From Magicicada septendecula (taxonomy: Eukaryota; Arthropoda; Insecta; Hemiptera; Cicadidae), in contig CM068367.1 in the NCBI GenBank assembly GCA_034769895.1, positions 708,692,885 to 708,756,884 of the forward strand: a DNA stretch of 64,000 bases, in the 5' to 3' direction. The translations under genes were made by a program, and so were the position numbers. Positions 57,949 to 64,000 of the stretch are shown in pieces (the first letter of the stretch is position 1; the number at the start of each line of letters is the position of its first letter). The notes beneath the pieces are model-generated. The model saw only the letters and a list, made by a program, of their open reading frames with translations, did no database searches and was not told the origin of the DNA.

Positions 57949-59000
57949 TGTAATGGGACAGAATTGTGCGATAGATTTTTATTTGTGAATACTATTTTAA
58001 TTGAGAATACAACGCAGTAGTTATCCACGCGAGGCCTCAATGTATAACAATAGAAACACCCGTAGGTGACGCCATCCGCATATTGGACTCGAAAAGTTGT
58101 CAACAAGCACAATTTTAAGGTGCAATGGAATGTGCGCTATTGCGCGGATGCGTGTGCCTACAGTTGAATTATCATGTCCGCGGCTGTTTGACCAGTTACA
58201 GTAAGTAGACTATATGCGGCGGTGAATATTTGCTATGTCACGTGGTGCCGCTGTGCTCCAATCAGATACCAACTAGCCGCGGGATGAAGCGGCTAGCCAT
58301 CTTGAAAAACTTTTAGCGTCCCTCAGTCGACAAAACAATTTACGTCTGGCCAGACGTACAGAAAGATTCGCGAATGAAAAAATCTTTTTAGATGTCAAAA
58401 ATGTGTTGAAACCAGTCGTTTGAATAGCGAGATAAATGCAGTGACAGACTTAAGGTGCAGTGACAGTTTTAACTAGTAAATGAAAAGTGAAAAACGAGGA
58501 GATCGCAACCTAGTGCGCATGCATGAAGAGACCCTTACCTCCAAGGATTACGTAAGAGAAAGAAATTACCCAGAATTATAAATAAACCAATCAAAACCAT
58601 TCAAATTTAAATAATCAACATAAAATGAGATCTCTAAAGTATGGGGAATAATTTAAATATTGTGTGTGTGAGTGTATGAGCAAGCTGGGTTGTCATGTAT
58701 AGTGTAATTAGTTTAAGTTGATATTTTTTCTTCACATAAGAGTGTGAAGCTAACTATGAAAATATTTGTTATGTAATGATAGTCTAAATATTTTAATAAT
58801 CTATGAAACAAAGTGATTGAGATTAATAATAGTTTTTGTTGAAGAAAATGAATAACAAATAAATTAAAGTTGAAAGAATATTCCAGCAGTTATTATCAAT
58901 GTAACGTAAAAGAAAGATGAAATTGTTGATGTGGGAGTTTTGGTATCAGTTGATAATAAAATAAGATAAAATAAAAGTGTGTTAAGTAAACATATAAATA

Positions 59001-60121
59001 CCACACTAGCTTCATTTGACATAACAAACCTATACACCAATGTTCCCATAAAAGAAACTATAACTACATTAGAACAATTACTAAAATTAAACAACATACC
59101 TGAAACACACATAAAAGAGATCATACATCTAACTAAAATTATAACTGATCAAAATTATTTCACACACAATAACATGTTTTACACACAAACAGATGGACTA
59201 CCCATGGGCTCCCCTATATCAGGTATACTAGCCGAAATATTTGTACACACCATAGAACAAGAACGCATATTGCACAATAACAAATACACTGATAAAATAA
59301 TATATTGGCACAGGTATGTTGATGACATTATACTCCTATACAATGGCAACAAAATACAAATAGAAAATTTCCACAAATATATTAACACTATACACCATAA
59401 ATTAAAATTCACACTTGAAATAGTACTAAATAATAGCATAAACTTCTTAGACCTCACAATCACCAAAACAAACAACACACACACATACAAAATATACAGG
59501 AAACCCACCACATCAGACATGGTCATACATAACTCATCCAACCACCCAACTCAACACAAACATGCAACATTCAACTACATGCTCCATAGACTCACATCAA
59601 TACCCCTAAATACACATGACTACCAAGAAGAATTTAACACAATCAAATATATAGCAGTTAAAAATGGATGCAACCCCGATTTGGTAAATAAAATACACAA
59701 ACGCATCCTAAGCACAAAAAATAAAACACATCAGACCAACAACACACAACCGAGTAAGTACATAACACTTACATACTACAACTCCAATACACACAAAATT
59801 GCTAACACATTTAGAAAACACAATTATAAAGTAGCCTACAGAACCAACAACAACATTAGGAAACATATAAATATTAACAAAGACACAGACACATACAGTA
59901 AAACAGGAGTTTATAAATTAAATTGTAATGATTGTAACCAATTCTACATCGGCCAAACGGGAATATCTTTTTATTCCAGATTTTCAGAACATGTAAAAGC
60001 CCTCACCACAAATTACATACATTCCACATTTGCCGCACATTTACAAAATGAAAACCATAGTTACACAAACATAGAACACAACATGGAAATTTACACTACT
60101 TACCAAAAAGTAGAAAATTAA
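59001..60121 (+). pseudogene. Penelope-like reverse transcriptase / GIY-YIG endonuclease
   Basis: The open frame (beginning in LTR sequence at 58979) runs about 370 codons. ASFDITNLYTNVPIKET is RT motif A, so everything upstream is lost. GLPMGSPISGILAEIF and YVDDIILLYNG are RT motifs B and C. SINFLDLTITK follows. GVYKLNCNDCNQFYIGQTG and RFSEHVKAL form the GIY-YIG nuclease core, with the upstream CX2C found in Penelope proteins. The frame is lost near 60115 and the C-terminus continues in another frame (60118-60300). Confidence 0.9.
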
Positions 60122-60300
60122 ACACAGCTGAACAATTTGAAATATACAGATATCACGCACTACAACCAAACATATTAAATGAACAATTACATTACAGATC
60201 ACATACACTATTTGATACATTGATCCAAACACAAAATTTGAACCTCAGCGCCAATTCCCTCCCACCATCAATTCCCACCACACACACCTATAGTCCATAA
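60118..60300 (+). pseudogene. Penelope-like protein C-terminus, frameshifted
   Basis: About 60 codons (LNTAEQFEIYRYHALQPNI..LNEQLHY) in the frame next to the main ORF; they end at TAA 60298. This is the expected C-terminal tail after the endonuclease, moved by a small indel. Confidence 0.75.
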
Positions 60301-60632
60301 TTGTTATTCTGTAACAATGACATTCAGTATTTACTCATGCTGAGGAAGAGGCACATCACCTTGAAATGTTTGTGAAAGTGATAACTTAAGTAAGTTCATT
60401 TGTGAAAGTTTTTTATATATAATAATATATAAATATGTGTTTGTCAATTACATTCCCTGTTCTTCTCTACTAAAGTATACCAGACGACACCTTGGTCAAT
60501 TATAAATAAGGTAGGTAAAACAAATTTTGATATTTTAAACAGTTATTTCACATGTACTGCTTCAGTTGACGCCCTTAACAGGAGTGAAATTTAATTATCT
60601 TAATCACTATTTAAGCTGTAACACTTCATACT

Positions 60633-60750
60633 TGAGTTTTTCCCATAGCACTATCCTTGTAAGCTGTTTTCAACATCACAACAGTTTCTGCAGTGTTTTT
60701 CCTAAGCAGGAAGCAACATTTCACAGCAACTGTTCACTTAAATCCGCCAT
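60633..60750 (-). pseudogene. mariner transposase, N-terminal remnant
   Basis: ATG at 60750 (MADLSEQLL then a stop); in a shifted frame the segment KNTAETVVMLKTAYKDSAMGKTQV follows, the first HTH typical of mariner transposases. It leads directly, across gypsy B, into YQWFSRFK at 48856. This proves that the mariner was present before gypsy B. Confidence 0.8.
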
Positions 60751-60945
60751 GACAAAAAACGAGGAGCAAGCGAAACTGCTTTTACAAAACGAATTACTGT
60801 GACCGGACACAAGCTTCCCAGGCGACATCAATGACAGCACTGAACTTGGAACGAGTTGCGCTATGCTCGCCTAGCGGGAGAAGTGCATACTACGTAAGCT
60901 CCGCCAATCGCAGCGCTATTCCGGTTATTTTTGGGTACCCCCTCG

Positions 60946-61211
60946 AATGTGTTCTATGTATTCTGCGTTGTTCATAATATTTTATAATGCTATAAAAAAT
61001 TAAGATATTAGACTTAATAATGGATCTTATACCTAAAATTCAATCATAATCGAGTGCCACCTACTAACAGGAAGACAGATTAGTAGGTAAGCCACTATAC
61101 GTTAATTTTAATTATAAATTGGGCTTCCGCTTTCATTTTGAAACTGAATTAGGCCTACGGTATCAGATATAACTCAGCTTCAGCAAAATGTTTACCCACC
61201 GCACGCCACTG
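60946..61211 (+). other. Outer hAT element, right end
   Basis: No coding sequence recognised. It ends with the TIR CACCGCACGCCACTG. Confidence 0.7.
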
Positions 61212-61219
61212 GTGTGTGG

Positions 61220-61563
61220 GTTGGTTTGTACTGTCGTTGGTAACAAAGAGGGTTGAATGCTGTGTTTGGGGTTTTCTGTGACACTGTGAACTGGTTTGGT
61301 GGATTTGTTGTTTTCAAGTGGATCCAGTGTTCAATGTTGTGTATTGTATAGATCTGAATATGACACTTTCAAAACAAAATATTGGAGACGTCCAGAAAAC
61401 AAAAATATCTACCAAACCCAGTCACAATACCAAACTAAAACAGTACTTAATCCCACTGTTTTATCCAAAAGCATAAACCAACCTATGTTCACTTACTTCA
61501 CTGACTACAAGTCAATGTGGGCATTCAATTTAATGTCCAAGTGTTCAAGTATTTAAGAGTACC

Positions 61564-61643
<80 letters not shown>

Positions 61644-63428
61644 CATATGTCACCTTGTTTAACAAATTATACAAACTTTGCAAAGCATAAGAAATAACAG
61701 TCATTAAATATGACTTGAAAGGCCTCTCAACTGTTATTTTTTAAATCTGATTTCAGAAAAACTGAATGAGTTATTGTTTAATGTTAGTGAACATATAATG
61801 TAAAAATTACTACTAATTTTCTGCCATAAATGCTCAAGAAATGGTATACAAAAACCAGCACATGATAAATCTTCAGATATTGCAGACTGAGAATTCACAG
61901 TTCTGGAATTTCCATTTTCAGTTAATGACTTCACTTCATGTTCACCAGCAACAAAAAGTTCATTGTACAAAAAATTAATGTGTTCAATATTCAAGTGTTA
62001 TTCTTACAAGATAAGCTGATGAGTGTATAACTTTCTGTAAGACAAAAAAATGTTTATTCCCATTGCAGTATAAACCATTAAAAACCACACTATTATAAAA
62101 CAAAGAAATGAAAAATTACATACACATTTTCATTGTAAGTCTCAATGTTACAGCAGCATTTCTAACTGTCTGTTAACATGTTCCTGTGTTTGTATATAAA
62201 GACTTGAGTTACTAAATTAAATCATACTGAATTAAAAATAATTTTATATAACATACTCACTCAGTCTCAGATATATCAGGGCAGGCAAAGTCATGATGCA
62301 TCATAACTGGGCTTGGAGTTGTATTATGTACAGGTGACATATTGCTTGATTGATTTATTTCATTTGAAAAAGGCTGCATGTGGCCTCCACAGTGATCTTC
62401 TTCCGCTGAATAAGGCAAAAAATACACACAAACATATGTGAATAAGAAAATATTCAGACACACACACACGTGTGACAGAAATTTTCATGTCTCTATATGT
62501 TTTGACTGGAGCTTATAAGATATGACGGACACACTATTGTTCATATCTAACAATATGAAAGAACCCACTAAAAACAATATACTTCCATTTAATTTTATTC
62601 CCAACATAAAAAGTAAGGTGTTATGTACTTTTTTCTTTACCTTTATAAACTAATTTTTATACATTTTAATGGTGTGGATAAGAGGCCCCAATACTTACCT
62701 ACCGCTCAAGACCACAAAACCTGAAAACCAAAAACAAGGGTCGCCACTCATGCTTCTTAAAGGTGGTGCATGAGAACTGTTTCATTATACCCATCAAAAC
62801 AAACCGAAGCATTTCAAAGACATTAAATTCCCTTAATTCCCTTAAACAAATACCCTCAGAAGATCCATTTGTCGAACCTGCCGAGCACATGTTAGGTTAA
62901 GGGAAGTTACTACCAAAACAATTCAATCATATTTACTGTGATCTGCACAGTATTTGAATATGGTTCTATTTGTGAACTTTAACTTTTGTTTACAGTTACT
63001 GAGTAGCATCTATTCTGTTGTTTTATCAGACTGAAATTTTGATACTGTAAATTGAAACTGACTGAAAAATTCTACACTGAATATGAAAATTAGTATAAAT
63101 TACTTCTAAAAGAAAACCAGCTTTATTAAAAATATTATCAACCAATTGTACAAAGAAATGTTTGTACTGATTTTCTAACAAAATTATTACCTTGCCACAA
63201 GTTACGTTAGAGGTTACCTCAAGTGGTGCAATTGCTTTACTTTGTACTGTTTCAAGTATTACAATTAACTCGACATAAAATCTAATTGTTTAGAAGTTAT
63301 TTAACTTTGTATAACTAGTTGACTTGTTCCTGAAGTCAAAGTATTATTCAACAGTGAAGAAAAAGGATTTAATTTCACTGAAGTATGATAATGTGATTCA
63401 ATATAAACGTAGTTAAATTTTTGTAAAT
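61220..63428. other. Unassigned sequence
   Basis: No convincing gene. ORFs up to 86 codons on both strands look like chance. An (AC)n tract lies at 61566-61641. Confidence 0.45.
61566..61641. repeat. (AC)n microsatellite
   Basis: About 37 uninterrupted AC units. Confidence 0.95.
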
Positions 63429-63441
63429 AAAAATGCTGTAT

Positions 63442-63747
63442 AGAATTCCGAAGGCTTTTACAGCTGGCGCCAACATAGTTGGAAACATTATTTGCCAGGC
63501 TGTTAGGCCGTGGTCTATAGTTTGTGTTGACAGACGTTTCAGCCTCACCATCAGAGGCCATCATCAGTGTTGGAAACAATTGGCAAGGTGTCTGCCAATT
63601 CACTGGGGTGTTCTGCCACTTCAAAGTCTCTACCTAATCACTGGGGTGAAGTTTTCGACACTGATGATGGCCTCCGATGGTGAGGCCAAAACGTCTGTCA
63701 ACACAAACTATAGACCATGGCCTAATAGCCCGGCAAATAATGTTTCC
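63442..63747. mobile_element. Inverted-repeat element with 13-bp target duplication
   Basis: Flanked by AAAAATGCTGTAT (63429-63441, 63748-63760). Arms of 90 bases (63481-63570 and 63658-63747) are inverted copies with about ten differences; a 39-base segment precedes the left arm only. The minus strand of the left arm contains CTGATGA ... GAAAC around a stem (GGCCTC / GAGGCT), resembling a hammerhead ribozyme core; the right arm has CTGATGA but AAAAC. Inverted terminal units with hammerhead motifs and ~13-bp duplications are known for Penelope-like elements, so it may be a non-autonomous relative (inference). The ORFs in it are incidental. Confidence 0.6.
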
Positions 63748-63760
63748 AAAAATGCTGTAT

Positions 63761-64000
63761 GTTCATAGAACAAAAATATTTATGGCAAATACATCAAGTG
63801 GAGCCGTATCGTATAAATACGTGTGTACTGCCATTCAGTGTTTATTTACATACTTGATATTTACTACAACATACTGCTACATGTCGTTAGAAGATGAATA
63901 TTAAAGCTGACTGCACTGAAATATTGTAAGTATATTTATTGCCAACCTATCATATCATTCATGTTTCTCTTCATTTCTGGCATAACAGACATGTGTATAA
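63761..64000. other. Unassigned sequence to window end
   Basis: No gene or repeat recognised. Confidence 0.4.

Larger units (their letters stand above)
59001..60427 (+). mobile_element. Penelope-like element, 5'-truncated
   Basis: 1427 bp flanked by TATAAATA (58993-59000, 60428-60435). Borders come from comparison with the 5' LTR. It encodes the second half of an RT plus a GIY-YIG endonuclease and ends with the 3' sequence GCTGAGGAAGAGGCACATCA...GAAATGTTTGTGAAAGT, as in Penelope-like elements. 5' truncation with target duplication is typical of target-primed insertion. Confidence 0.85.
48857..60628 (+). mobile_element. Ty3/gypsy LTR retrotransposon B
   Basis: LTRs 48857-50102 and 57949-60628 (the latter enlarged by a Penelope-like insertion), with TG...CA ends. 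The target duplication in the mariner is CACT (48853-48856) versus TACT (60629-60632), one change. Internal order: PBS, gag with RanBP2-type finger, protease, RT, RNase H, integrase, 2.5 kb non-coding, G-rich polypurine tract, LTR. Confidence 0.9.
57949..60628 (+). repeat. Gypsy B 3' LTR, split by a Penelope-like element
   Basis: TGTAATGGGACAG at 57949 to AACACTTCA at 60628. LTR sequence is 57949-59000 and 60436-60628, after removing the insertion and one copy of its TATAAATA duplication. Confidence 0.9.
48269..60945 (-). mobile_element. mariner element split by gypsy B
   Basis: The left end is CGAGGGGGTACCCAAAAGTA and the right end is its inverted repeat with a few mismatches over about 27 bases. 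It is flanked by TA on the left (48267-48268); the right flank is AA, probably a mutated TA. Without gypsy B it is about 0.9 kb, shorter than a complete ~1.3 kb mariner, because the middle of the transposase is missing. Confidence 0.85.
34442..61211 (+). mobile_element. hAT transposon expanded to 26.8 kb by nested insertions
   Basis: The left terminus CAGTGGCGT (34442-34450) is continued by GCAGTGAAG at 46355 after removal of gypsy A. The right terminus, on the other strand, is CAGTGGCGTGCGGTG (ending 61211). The 8-bp duplication GTGTGTGG flanks it at 34434-34441 and 61212-61219. Its own sequence is 34442-34450, 46351-48268 and 60946-61211, about 2.2 kb, with a ZMYM1-like transposase pseudogene. 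Everything else in the interval is inserted. Confidence 0.85.

Noticed and set aside
63301-63904. ORFs of 75-111 codons on both strands
   Set aside because: They lie in the inverted-repeat element and repeat the same arm-derived words; not genes.

Overview
The window is AT-rich, gene-poor eukaryotic DNA. It is most likely from an insect or other arthropod: the transposable elements (TEs) are of arthropod type (Ty3/gypsy, mariner, hAT, a Penelope-like element, a Helentron-type element) and there are several (AC)n and (TAA)n microsatellites. I see no prokaryotic operons, no host protein-coding gene I would defend, and no rRNA, tRNA or CRISPR. Nearly all recognisable sequence is transposable-element derived, mostly nested, and almost every ORF carries stops or frameshifts. 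The species cannot be named from this sequence.

Region 1 (1-29,822) is a tandem array built from one minus-strand, gag-only LTR-retrotransposon-like element. Six ~1 kb LTR copies are separated either by a 62-bp spacer or by a ~3.33 kb internal region that holds a gag remnant and a primer binding site but no pol. Three LTRs, plus a truncated fourth, carry the same 2.79 kb insertion. This is a DNA-transposon-like unit with ~25-bp terminal inverted repeats, an AATT target duplication, subterminal repeats, and a long minus-strand protein with the FDFMQNLPLP / FSDGPSGQNKN / GHSF..DRDFG signature that I associate with DUF7869-type putative transposases. Two other LTRs hold a 6-bp scar at the same site, as if the unit had excised. 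This element is the best candidate for a poorly described system here. A Helentron-type element with five ~160-bp tandem repeats sits in the third DUF7869-like copy. A LINE fragment carrying a hAT transposon sits in the third gag region.

Region 2 (29,823-34,433) holds a second, truncated Helentron-type copy, a 225-bp mariner MITE whose empty site is preserved in a paralogous segment 2.3 kb away, a nearly perfect 28-bp-arm hairpin, and otherwise unassigned AT-rich DNA.

Region 3 (34,434-61,219) is one hAT insertion swollen to 26.8 kb by nested insertions, and every level has its own target duplication. The hAT termini are at 34,442 and 61,211 (TSD GTGTGTGG). Gypsy A (34,451-46,350, TSD GCGT) landed nine bases inside the hAT left end and itself contains a ~3 kb poly(A)-ended insert. 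The hAT transposase pseudogene follows. It is interrupted by a mariner (48,269-60,945), which is interrupted by gypsy B (48,857-60,628). Gypsy B's 3' LTR is interrupted by a 5'-truncated Penelope-like element (59,001-60,427). The gypsy B gag carries a FUS-like RanBP2 zinc finger followed by RG repeats in place of the usual CCHC knuckle.

Region 4 (61,220-64,000) is unassigned sequence with a long (AC)n tract and a 306-bp inverted-repeat element. That element has a 13-bp target duplication and a hammerhead-ribozyme-like core in its arms.
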